Positions 1 through 8,421 of a stretch of DNA of 64,000 nucleotides are shown piece after piece. The DNA is from Neisseriaceae bacterium HSC-16F19 (lineage in GTDB: Bacteria > Pseudomonadota > Gammaproteobacteria > Burkholderiales > Neisseriaceae). A program made the position numbers and the translations under genes. The notes under the pieces are model-generated. The model searched no databases. It saw only the letters and a list, made by a program, of their open reading frames with translations, and was not told where the DNA came from. The stretch is taken from positions 1-64,000 of the forward strand of contig NZ_JALJZY010000001.1 in NCBI RefSeq assembly GCF_024171525.1, in the 5' to 3' direction. The stretch's first letter is position 1. Each line of letters starts with the position of its first letter.

Positions 1-1005
<1,005 letters not shown>

Positions 1006-1127
1006 AATCTCTAACTTATTTAACTTCTGGTCTGCTTCAAAGAAACCGACAGGACGTAGATTTCTACATCTTGTCTGTTTTTGTCGCAGTGTGAGGCCGA
1101 AGCACTCACACTTATCGGTAATCTGTG

Positions 1128-1140
1128 TTGTTAAAGAGCA
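1128..1140 (-). promoter_or_regulatory. rrn leader boxA antitermination element
   Basis: On the minus strand this reads TGCTCTTTAACAA, identical to the E. coli rrn leader boxA. It lies between the rrn promoter and the 16S 5' end. boxA recruits NusB/NusE so that rRNA transcription resists Rho. Function is inferred from the exact match and position. Confidence 0.85.
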
Positions 1141-1170
1141 AAAGTGCTGCGTGAGCAGCGAAGACGGCGA

Positions 1171-1199
1171 ACTATACGCACCTTCGGAAAAATGGTCAA
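1171..1199 (-). promoter_or_regulatory. rrn operon sigma-70 promoter
   Basis: On the minus strand TTGACC (1199-1194) is followed by a 17-bp spacer and TATAGT (1176-1171). This is near-consensus, about 165 bp upstream of the 16S 5' end. AT-rich sequence upstream (about 1210-1265) could act as an UP element. Confidence 0.85.
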
Positions 1200-1410
1200 C
1201 ACTTGGGGTGGAATATTTTATTCGGAAGTCGGCATATGACTGTGTAGCAAAGGAATTTTATTTTAGCTGTGCAAACGGGTTCGCACATAACTCGACCCCA
1301 AAATGCTTTCAGGCAGCCTGAAGGCTGCCTGAAACGTAAACGGATCGTTGGCTAATTGTTGGGTCTGGCGACCCAACCTACGGCTGCCTGAAAGTATTTT
1401 GTGAAAAACA
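1200..1410. other. intergenic region upstream of rrn with DUS hairpin and hairpin repeat
   Basis: No gene is seen. The stretch holds AT-rich sequence upstream of the rrn promoter, an inverted pair of DNA uptake sequences at 1307-1334 (TTTCAGGCAGCC, tgaa, GGCTGCCTGAAA) able to form a 12-bp stem, and a hairpin TTGGGTCTGGCGACCCAA near 1359-1376. That hairpin belongs to the GTAGGTTGGGTC repeat family also present near 30880 and 40560. Confidence 0.6.
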
Positions 1411-2358
1411 TCAGCCCTTCCAAAAATAACGCACGATATGGAAAAAGATGGGAGCGGCAAAGCAGATGGAATCCACCCGGTCGAGCATGCCGCCGTGGCC
1501 TTGGATCATGCGCCCCCAGTCTTTGACGCCGTAATCGCGCTTGATGGCGGACATTACCAGACCGCCGAAAAAGCCCATCAGGCAGATAATGAAGCCGATG
1601 GCGGCTGCCTGAACATAGCTGAACGGAGTCAGCGGACTGAGCAGTACGGCCACACCGGTGGCCGAAGCGATGCCGCCCACAGTACCGGCCACGGTTTTCG
1701 ACGGCGACAGGGCGGGCATGATTTTGCGCCGACCCAGGGTTTTGCCCCAGATGTATTGCAATACGTCGCTGGACTGTACCACGGCAATCATAAAGATCAG
1801 CAGCAGGATGTTGTTTTCCGGGGCGAAACCGTCCAAGCGCAGATTCATCAGCGCGGGCACGTGCGACAGGCAGAAAATGCAAATCATGGCCGCCCATTGG
1901 GTTTTGGCGGTGCGTTCCAGAAAGGCTTCGGTTTTGCCGCTGAGGCTGGCAATAATGGGCAGCAGCAAGAAACCGTACACGGGAATAAAGATGGCGAACA
2001 TGCCGTACCACTCGGTGAGTACGAAGTAATACTGCACCGGCAGCAGTATATAAAAGCAGGTCACCATCACGTTGTAATCGCACTGGTGGCGGTGTACCAA
2101 GGTAAGAAACTCGCGCAGGGCGGCGAAGGAAATCAGGAAAAACAGCACCGTGGTGCCGACCTGGCCGAACCAGAAAGCGCACAGCAGCACGATGGTCATC
2201 ACCCACCACGCATACACGCGGGCATTGAGGTTGATGATGGTGGGATTGTCGGCACCTTTGCGCCGTTTGAGCCAGGCGCCGATGCCGCTGGCCAGCAGCA
2301 AAATGCCGATGATGGCGGCAAATACATAGCCTGCCTGAAGCGGGATGTGCGTATTCAT
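1411..2358 (-). CDS. CDP-diglyceride synthase-like phosphatidate cytidylyltransferase
   Basis: A 315-aa, multi-TM integral membrane protein of the CdsA family, which makes CDP-diacylglycerol from phosphatidic acid and CTP at the inner membrane. The C-terminal half carries the family signature region, KIMPALSPSKTVAGTVGG followed by DWGRMIQGHGGMLDRVDS (S-x8-K...G-G-x-x-D-R-x-D). I chose the start at 2358 because it overlaps the stop of the upstream acyltransferase as ATGA, implying translational coupling; the open frame extends further upstream inside that gene. The acyltransferase-cytidylyltransferase pair suggests a paralogous phospholipid module. I cannot tell whether this is the only cdsA of the genome. 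Confidence 0.85.
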   Translation of the reverse strand: MNTHIPLQAGYVFAAIIGILLLASGIGAWLKRRKGADNPTIINLNARVYAWWVMTIVLLCAFWFGQVGTTVLFFLISFAALREFLTLVHRHQCDYNVMVTCFYILLPVQYYFVLTEWYGMFAIFIPVYGFLLLPIIASLSGKTEAFLERTAKTQWAAMICIFCLSHVPALMNLRLDGFAPENNILLLIFMIAVVQSSDVLQYIWGKTLGRRKIMPALSPSKTVAGTVGGIASATGVAVLLSPLTPFSYVQAAAIGFIICLMGFFGGLVMSAIKRDYGVKDWGRMIQGHGGMLDRVDSICFAAPIFFHIVRYFWKG

Positions 2359-3038
2359 GCGCCGGCCTCCTGTGCGGCAGTGTCTTTGGCCTGCTGTTCC
2401 GGCGGCGCCAATGCCAGCAGTGCCTGACGGCTGCGCTGAATAAAATGATGTTTGTCTTCGTTGTCTTCCAGACTTAAAGCCCCGCCCATGCTGACATCGC
2501 ACAGCAGCGGCACCGGCAAAAACTTGCCTTTGGGCAGCACGCGGTTGATGTTGTTGATCCACACCGGCACAAACTCGGTCTGCGGGTTTTGCTGCGCCAG
2601 ATGATAAATGCCGCTCTTAAACGGCAGCAGCACGGTGTTTTCATCGGTATTGCGCGTGCCTTCGGGGAAAATAATCAGAGCATCACCGGCTTCCAGCGCC
2701 TCGGTCATTTGTCCGATGACCGCCTGCGGGTCATGGCCTTGGCGGTCAATCAGCAAGGCATTGAACACGTCTTGGGCGATAAAGCGCCGCAAGCGGCTGC
2801 CGAGCCAGTAATCGGCACCGGCCACCGGGCGCACGCGTTTGCGCCAACGCCGCGGCAGCGACACCCACACCAGCACGAAATCGCCATGACTGCCGTGGTT
2901 GGCAAAATACACGGTTTTGCCCGGCGGCACGTCCATTTGCCCGGCCGCATGCGGGCGGATGCCGGTGACAAAAGACACCAGCAGGCACAGGCCCTGATCC
3001 ACCAGCCACGCCAAGGCTTTATTGAATACACTGCGCAT
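2355..3038 (-). CDS. 1-acyl-sn-glycerol-3-phosphate acyltransferase family protein (PlsC-like)
   Basis: A 227-aa glycerolipid acyltransferase. The catalytic HX4D motif is visible as NHGSHGDF near residue 49 and the glycerol-phosphate binding motif as FPEGTRN near residue 125. The N-terminal ~25 residues are hydrophobic and probably anchor it to the inner membrane. The expected reaction is acylation of lysophosphatidic acid to phosphatidic acid, the substrate of the cytidylyltransferase encoded directly downstream with a 4-nt overlap. It could equally be a remodelling lysophospholipid acyltransferase. A palindromic DNA uptake sequence lies just upstream (about 3054-3070). Confidence 0.85.
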   Translation of the reverse strand: MRSVFNKALAWLVDQGLCLLVSFVTGIRPHAAGQMDVPPGKTVYFANHGSHGDFVLVWVSLPRRWRKRVRPVAGADYWLGSRLRRFIAQDVFNALLIDRQGHDPQAVIGQMTEALEAGDALIIFPEGTRNTDENTVLLPFKSGIYHLAQQNPQTEFVPVWINNINRVLPKGKFLPVPLLCDVSMGGALSLEDNEDKHHFIQRSRQALLALAPPEQQAKDTAAQEAGA

Positions 3039-3090
3039 AATGACTCCCTTGTGTTTTCAGGCTGCCTGAAAGCCTTCTTACCCCGTTATA

Positions 3091-3657
3091 TCAGGTCTTC
3101 GGCAAAGTAACCCCGGTTTGCCCCATATATTTGCCGTTGCGGTCTTTATACGAGGTTTCGCACACTTCGTCGCTTTCAAAAAACAGCACCTGCGCCACAC
3201 CCTCGTTGGCATAAATCTTGGCCGGCAGCGGCGTGGTATTGGAAAACTCCAGCGTTACATAACCTTCCCACTCCGGCTCAAACGGCGTCACATTCACAAT
3301 AATGCCGCAACGCGCATAGGTGGATTTGCCCAAGCACACGGTAAGCACATTGCGCGGGATGCGGAAATACTCCACCGTGCGCGCCAAGGCAAAGGAATTG
3401 GGCGGGATGATGCAGCAATCGTCTTCCACGGTAACGAAGTTTTTCGGGTCGAAGTTTTTCGGGTCGACGATGGTACTGTTGATATTGGTGAAAATCTTGA
3501 ATTCGTTAGCACAGCGGATGTCGTAGCCATAGCTCGAAGTGCCGTAGGAAATGATTTTCTGGCCGTTGACTTCTTTAATCTGCCCCGGCTCGAAAGGCTC
3601 GATCATGCCCGCCTCTTCGGCCATGCGCCGTATCCAGCGGTCGGATTTGATTGCCAT
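3091..3657 (-). CDS. dcd: dCTP deaminase
   Basis: A 188-aa cytosolic enzyme that deaminates dCTP to dUTP, feeding dTMP synthesis. The dUTPase-like fold signatures are present: GKSTYARCGI (subunit interface and phosphate binding), then VTPFEPEWEGYVTLEFSNTT, which holds the catalytic glutamate, and a GVAQVLFF strand. Length matches the homotrimeric Dcd family (about 188-193 aa). The C-terminal YKDRNGKYMGQTGVTLP tail closes over the active site in the family. The gene is flanked by short intergenic regions with uptake sequences and is probably monocistronic. Confidence 0.95.
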   Translation of the reverse strand: MAIKSDRWIRRMAEEAGMIEPFEPGQIKEVNGQKIISYGTSSYGYDIRCANEFKIFTNINSTIVDPKNFDPKNFVTVEDDCCIIPPNSFALARTVEYFRIPRNVLTVCLGKSTYARCGIIVNVTPFEPEWEGYVTLEFSNTTPLPAKIYANEGVAQVLFFESDEVCETSYKDRNGKYMGQTGVTLPKT

Positions 3658-3728
3658 AATATGGAATCCTTATATTCAAAATATTCAAAAAATTAATGAT
3701 AAAACCGATGTTCAGGCTGCCTGAAAAC

Positions 3729-4511
3729 TTAACGCCCCTGCCATACTCTTCCGGCAAGCAGTAATACTTCGGCCAAATCGCGCGGCAAAATGGCCAAGGC
3801 GGCTTCGCGCAAAGGTTGGGGTATGGGGTGTGCGGCTTCGGCCATGGCGCCGGTAATTGCCGCCAGGGTGTCGCTGTCGCCGCCTAAAGACACCGCCAGG
3901 CGGACGGCGTGCTCAAAATCCTGCGCTTCCAAAAAGGCGGTAATCGCCTGCGGCACCGTGCCTTGGCAGCTTTCGTCAAAACGGTAATCGGGGCTGATTT
4001 GCTCGCAGCTCAGGCTTAAATCATAGCCAAATTCGCTGCTCACAGCTTGGCGTATCCAGTTTTTAGGCTGTCCTTGCCGTGCCCACAACATCACCGCCGC
4101 CACCGCTTGTGCGCCTTTGATGCCTTCGGGATGGTTGTGGGTGATTGCGGCAGATGCGGCGGCCTGCGCCAAGGTATCCGGCAGATTGTCAAAGGCCCAG
4201 CCTACTGCGGATACCCGCATGGCCGAACCATTGCCCCAGCTACCGTAGGGCGCCGGGTATTCGGCATCTATCCAGTTGCTGAAACGTGCACCATAGGCAC
4301 CGTCCGGATTCGGGTAGCGGCGACACCAAGTTTGCAGAATCGGCGCCAAATCATCCTGGCAACCCTTCAGCACCCATTCGGTTACGGCAACCGTGCAGAT
4401 GGTGTCATCGGTGTAGTTACTGTGCGGATGAAACAGGGTAAATTCGGTACTTTTATGATTCGCAAATTCAAACCGCGAACCGACGATATCGCCTATGGCT
4501 GCACCCAGCAT
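3729..4511 (-). CDS. ADP-ribosylglycohydrolase family protein (DraG-like)
   Basis: A 260-aa protein of the ADP-ribosyl-glycohydrolase (DraG/ARH) family. Metal-binding motifs of the dinuclear Mg/Mn site are visible: GAAIGDIVGSRFE at the N-terminus, YTDDTICTVA near residue 34 and GGDSDTLAAITGAMAEA near residue 210. Such enzymes remove ADP-ribose from proteins, nucleic acids or small molecules. No ADP-ribosyltransferase is encoded nearby, so the substrate is unknown; it is not next to nitrogenase genes, so a classical DraG role is unlikely. The start at 4511 gives MLGAAIGDIVG, the usual N-terminus of this family. Confidence 0.88.
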   Translation of the reverse strand: MLGAAIGDIVGSRFEFANHKSTEFTLFHPHSNYTDDTICTVAVTEWVLKGCQDDLAPILQTWCRRYPNPDGAYGARFSNWIDAEYPAPYGSWGNGSAMRVSAVGWAFDNLPDTLAQAAASAAITHNHPEGIKGAQAVAAVMLWARQGQPKNWIRQAVSSEFGYDLSLSCEQISPDYRFDESCQGTVPQAITAFLEAQDFEHAVRLAVSLGGDSDTLAAITGAMAEAAHPIPQPLREAALAILPRDLAEVLLLAGRVWQGR

Positions 4512-4543
4512 AATAACTCACTCCTCTGGCTCTTTATTGATAT

Positions 4544-5302
4544 TCAGGCAGCCTGATACGGCAGATACACATCAAAACGCACCGCCTTGCCCTGATATTG
4601 GTAGGCCGGAGTGCGGCCGCATAAAAATTCGCCCTTGGGCGGCCGTTTCACCACCACGCGTTTGCGGGCGCTGCGGCAGGCGGCATCCAAGAGGGCGGCA
4701 TCATCCGCCGCCGCCGCTTCGCCCACCAACTGATGAAAATAAGCCATTTCTTTTTTAACGGCGGCTGTTTTGTGCCGTTGCGGATACATGGGGTCGAGAT
4801 AGACCACATCCGGCCCGCCGGACTGTGCGGCTTCTGCGGGCATAGCCACGGCAGCATCGGCCTGCTGCAAATCGATGCGTGCGGCAATGGCAGCTTCCTC
4901 TCCGCCGCCTGCCAAAGCGCGGCGCAGGCCGTCGGCCAACAGTGCGCACACCACCGGATGGCGTTCGAAAACGCGCACCTGCAACCCCAAAGACGCCAGC
5001 ACAAAAGCATCGCGCCCGAGGCCGCCGGTGGCATCCCACACTGTCGGTTGGCTGCTGTGTTTCACTGCGCGCCCCAATAATTCGCCGCCGCCATGCAGGC
5101 GGCGGTGACGGGCGCTGCCTGCGGCAAAGTCCACCTGCACCACCCCTTTGCCATCGGTATGCGCCAAGGCCAGGGCATCATCCCGCACGCACAGATACAA
5201 ACCGCTTTCAGGCAGCCTGCCGGTGGTGTCTACCCCCCAGTATTGCAGATGCTGCCTGAAAGCGCTGTTTTCTGCGGCCAATAGCGGCCAGGTCTTATTC
5301 AA
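4544..5302 (-). CDS. rsmJ: 16S rRNA (guanine(1516)-N(2))-methyltransferase
   Basis: A class I SAM-dependent methyltransferase of 252 aa, the usual RsmJ size, predicted to methylate G1516 of 16S rRNA. Motif I is DATGGLGRDAFVLASLG and the catalytic motif IV region is VVYLDPMYPQR. The open frame extends far upstream inside pilR, but that part is not RsmJ-like. I place the start at the TTG at 5302 (MNKTWPLLAAENSAF), which overlaps the pilR stop codon and has GGAG about 10 nt upstream. An uptake sequence lies within the coding region near 5212. It is the last gene of a parC-pilS-pilR-rsmJ chain. Confidence 0.88.
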   Translation of the reverse strand: MNKTWPLLAAENSAFRQHLQYWGVDTTGRLPESGLYLCVRDDALALAHTDGKGVVQVDFAAGSARHRRLHGGGELLGRAVKHSSQPTVWDATGGLGRDAFVLASLGLQVRVFERHPVVCALLADGLRRALAGGGEEAAIAARIDLQQADAAVAMPAEAAQSGGPDVVYLDPMYPQRHKTAAVKKEMAYFHQLVGEAAAADDAALLDAACRSARKRVVVKRPPKGEFLCGRTPAYQYQGKAVRFDVYLPYQAA

Positions 5303-6830
5303 TCGACAGGCGCTCCATGCGGTAGCGCATGGAACGTAAGCTGATGCCCAAGAGTTTGGCTGCCTGGGTGCGGTTATAACGGGTCTGCTGCAAGGCTTCT
5401 TCGAGGATGCGCCGTTCCACATCGTCCAGATAGTCCTGAATCTGGGTGCGGCCCATTTGGAAGCCGGGCATGCCGTTGCCGCCGTGAGCGCCGTTGGGGT
5501 GGTTGTCCGCGGCGGTGTCCATGCCCCAATCGTCGGCCACATCGTTAACCAAGGCGGCCTGATGGCTGTTGATTTGCAAATCGTCCACCGTAATCACCTG
5601 GTCTTGCGCCAAGGCCACGGCACGCTCGAGGATGTTTTCCAATTCGCGGAAATTGCCCGGATAGCTGTATTGCAGCAGCGCTTTTTGCGCGTCTTTGCCA
5701 ATGCTGATTTTCTGGCTGCCCTGGTGTTTGCGCAGCAGCTGGGTCACCAGCTTGGGCAGGTCTTCGCGCATTTCGCGCAAAGGCGGCATGGCCAGCGACA
5801 CCACATTGAGGCGGTAAAACAAGTCTTGGCGGAAATTGCCCGCGGCCACTTGGCCTGCCAGGTCTTTGTGGGTGGCGGAAATAATGCGCACATCCACCGG
5901 TTTTTCCTGCGCGTCACCAATGCGGCGCACGGCTTTTTCCTGAATGGCACGCAACAGCTTCACCTGCATGGCCAGGGGCAGGTCGGCCACTTCGTCCAAA
6001 AACAGGGTGCCGCCGTCGGCATGCTGGAAGAAACCCAAACGGTCTTGGTCGGCGCCGGTAAAGCTGCCTTTTTTATAGCCGAAGAATTCGCTTTCCATCA
6101 GGTTTTCGGGGATGGCACCGCAGTTGACCGCCACAAAGGGCTTGTCTTTGCGCGGCGACAATTCGTGGATGCTGCGCGCGGCCTGCTCTTTACCGCTGCC
6201 CGACTCACCGGCGATGTACACCGGCACGGTGGTTTTCGCCAGTTTGAATACCATCTGCCGCACTTCTTCCATCAGCGGCGAAGAACCCAACAGTCGCGGG
6301 GTGGTACCGGGGGCGGCGGCCGGGGCGGCTTCGGCCTTGGGTGCGGCAGGCGCTTCCGGCTCTGCCTCAAGCGGAGGTGCCGCACTGCGGGCTGCCGGAG
6401 CGCTTTCTGTCTTGGCCGCACTCATGGGTGTCGGCTCTACACTCTCGCCTTCATTGATTTTGATGGCCGATTTCACCAGAGTGCGCAGCTGCGCCAAGGT
6501 AATCGGTTTTTGCAGGTAATCAAAAGCACCGTTTTTCAAAGCCTGTACTGCCTGGTCGGCATTACCGAAGGCGGTAATCACCGCCACCGGCACGTCCAAG
6601 CCTTCGGCATTGATAAAATCGACCACATCGAGGCCGGAGCCGTCGGGCATGCGCATATCGGTTAATACCAGCGAATAGCGGCGGGCTTTCAACTGTTTTT
6701 TGGCATCTTCCACCCCGTCGGCGGTGTACACCGACAAGCCCATTTTCATCAGCGTCATTTCCATCAACGCGCGGATGTCGGCCTCGTCGTCCACCACCAA
6801 AACCGGCTGTTTCAATTCTGCGTTACTCAT
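5295..6830 (-). CDS. pilR: type IV pilus two-component response regulator PilR (NtrC family)
   Basis: A 511-aa sigma-54 activator with three domains. The receiver domain (1-120) has acidic residues D14-D15 and phospho-acceptor D58. After a linker rich in Ala and Pro (about 130-180) comes the AAA+ domain with Walker A GESGSGKE and the sigma-54 contact loop GSFTGA (a common variant of GAFTGA). The C-terminal Fis-type helix-turn-helix reads NRTQAAKLLGISLRSMRYRM. With PilS it is expected to control type IV pilin transcription through RpoN, whose gene is also in this window. It overlaps pilS (8 nt) and rsmJ. The pilin gene itself is not in the window. Confidence 0.92.
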   Translation of the reverse strand: MSNAELKQPVLVVDDEADIRALMEMTLMKMGLSVYTADGVEDAKKQLKARRYSLVLTDMRMPDGSGLDVVDFINAEGLDVPVAVITAFGNADQAVQALKNGAFDYLQKPITLAQLRTLVKSAIKINEGESVEPTPMSAAKTESAPAARSAAPPLEAEPEAPAAPKAEAAPAAAPGTTPRLLGSSPLMEEVRQMVFKLAKTTVPVYIAGESGSGKEQAARSIHELSPRKDKPFVAVNCGAIPENLMESEFFGYKKGSFTGADQDRLGFFQHADGGTLFLDEVADLPLAMQVKLLRAIQEKAVRRIGDAQEKPVDVRIISATHKDLAGQVAAGNFRQDLFYRLNVVSLAMPPLREMREDLPKLVTQLLRKHQGSQKISIGKDAQKALLQYSYPGNFRELENILERAVALAQDQVITVDDLQINSHQAALVNDVADDWGMDTAADNHPNGAHGGNGMPGFQMGRTQIQDYLDDVERRILEEALQQTRYNRTQAAKLLGISLRSMRYRMERLSIE

Positions 6831-8421
6831 CCAAAGTCCTCGGTAAAATCAGTTCAAATCCCTTGAGTTCGGGGCGGTATTCCAAACGGCCCAAATTGAC
6901 CTGCGCCAGCTCCCGCGCGACATACAGGCCCAAGCCGGTGCCCTCGGCCGATGTGGTGAAAAACGGCTCGAACAGGCGCACCTGGTTTTCCGGCGCCACA
7001 CCGTCGCCATTGTCCATCACGATAATCGATACTTCGTCTTCGCCACGATAAAAGAATTGTACACGGATGGCATCCGCATCCTGACAACTGTGGCGCCAGG
7101 CATTGTTCATCAAATTCCACAAAATCTGGCGCAGATGCAGGGGATCACACCACACACGGAAACGACCGTCCTTAACCTGCAGGCGGATTTTGCCGTTTGC
7201 GTCCGGCCGGGTGAGTAGGAACTCTTGGCGAAAATCGCGCCAAAACTGCATTAAATCCACATCCTGACGCTGGATTTTATGGGTTTTATTGAGGGTGCTG
7301 ATGTCTTCCAGCATGGTATCAATGCGGGCGATATTGCCCTCGATCATTTCGTTCAGACGCTGGCGCATCGGATCGGTTTCTTCCTCCGCTAACAGACCGT
7401 TAGCCTGACGGATGGCGGACATAGGATTGCGGATTTCGTGCGCCAGATTGGCAGTCAGCTGACCCAATGCCGCCAGCTTCAGCGACATGGCCTCTTGCTC
7501 GACCTCGCGCTCCCAGCGCACAAACAGCATCAGCAACTCGGCATCGCCCTCACGCAGGGGTTTGGCACGGATGCGCACCATAAAGCCTTGCACCTCGGCA
7601 TCTGTCTGGAAAGAACGGTTGGGGTGCAAACGCCAATGTTTGTGCAGCCGTTCAAACAAATAGGTCTCTTTGCCGACTTCCAACCAACTGAAATACAGCT
7701 GCGCCTTATGGTTCATGAGCTGGATTTTACTGTCTTCATCCAACACCACCACCGCCTCTTGGGCATGATTAAACGCCGTATCGGTCAGTGTCCGGTAACG
7801 CTCCAACAAACGTGCCTGGGTATCATAATCCCGGTAGGCTTTAGCCAAATAACGTGCAGTCGACGAGGTAAACAGAGCCACCAAATAGGCTGAAACAATC
7901 AGCACCATGGTACTCAGCCAAATAGCTGCTTGGCCGCTTGAGGTAATCTGTGGCGAACCGGTCGCTATATAGGCCCCCAAAAGCATCAGCAAAGCGGCGT
8001 AGCCCGCATACCACAGCGGATAACGTCCATAGCTAAGCAAACATGAGGTGGCTATAAAAGGCAGGATCAAGATCCCGAAACCACTGGAAACTCCGCCGGC
8101 CAGATACATCAGCCATGTCATCATGGTGATATCGGCTACGGCACTGCCGTTGGGAACAGACTCCCTGCGCCCTTGGACAAACCAGCCAGGGAATACCATG
8201 GCCACCACAATCAACAGCGCATATACCCCGGTCCAAATATAAAATTCGTTATTGGTAAACACCAATAACGCGCGCATTTGCTCATTGCTGTCGCTCACCA
8301 TACTGTGGCTGAGCACATGAAACACCAACAGGGATAACAGCAGACTGATACGGCCGATATTGACCAATCCAGGCAGGCGCTCAAGACCGTTTCGAATGGA
8401 AATGCGCTTGATGGGCATCAT
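6823..8421 (-). CDS. pilS: sensor histidine kinase PilS
   Basis: A 532-aa membrane histidine kinase. The N-terminal ~200 residues form about six transmembrane helices with short loops, as in PilS, then a PAS-like segment (about 215-290). The H box is HEIRNPMSAIRQANGLL, the N box WNLMNNAWRHS, and the G boxes MDNGDGVAPEN and TGLGLYVARELA. It should phosphorylate PilR. The start codon overlaps the parC stop (ATGA), with GGAG four nt upstream; a second ATG follows directly. Transcription with parC makes pilus regulation partly dependent on a housekeeping promoter. Confidence 0.92.
   Translation of the reverse strand: MMPIKRISIRNGLERLPGLVNIGRISLLLSLLVFHVLSHSMVSDSNEQMRALLVFTNNEFYIWTGVYALLIVVAMVFPGWFVQGRRESVPNGSAVADITMMTWLMYLAGGVSSGFGILILPFIATSCLLSYGRYPLWYAGYAALLMLLGAYIATGSPQITSSGQAAIWLSTMVLIVSAYLVALFTSSTARYLAKAYRDYDTQARLLERYRTLTDTAFNHAQEAVVVLDEDSKIQLMNHKAQLYFSWLEVGKETYLFERLHKHWRLHPNRSFQTDAEVQGFMVRIRAKPLREGDAELLMLFVRWEREVEQEAMSLKLAALGQLTANLAHEIRNPMSAIRQANGLLAEEETDPMRQRLNEMIEGNIARIDTMLEDISTLNKTHKIQRQDVDLMQFWRDFRQEFLLTRPDANGKIRLQVKDGRFRVWCDPLHLRQILWNLMNNAWRHSCQDADAIRVQFFYRGEDEVSIIVMDNGDGVAPENQVRLFEPFFTTSAEGTGLGLYVARELAQVNLGRLEYRPELKGFELILPRTLDE

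Noticed and set aside
1307..1334. Inverted DNA uptake sequence pairs as separate mobile elements
   Set aside because: They are just two uptake sequences in opposite orientation forming a hairpin, mostly at gene ends, and have no target duplications or extra sequence.
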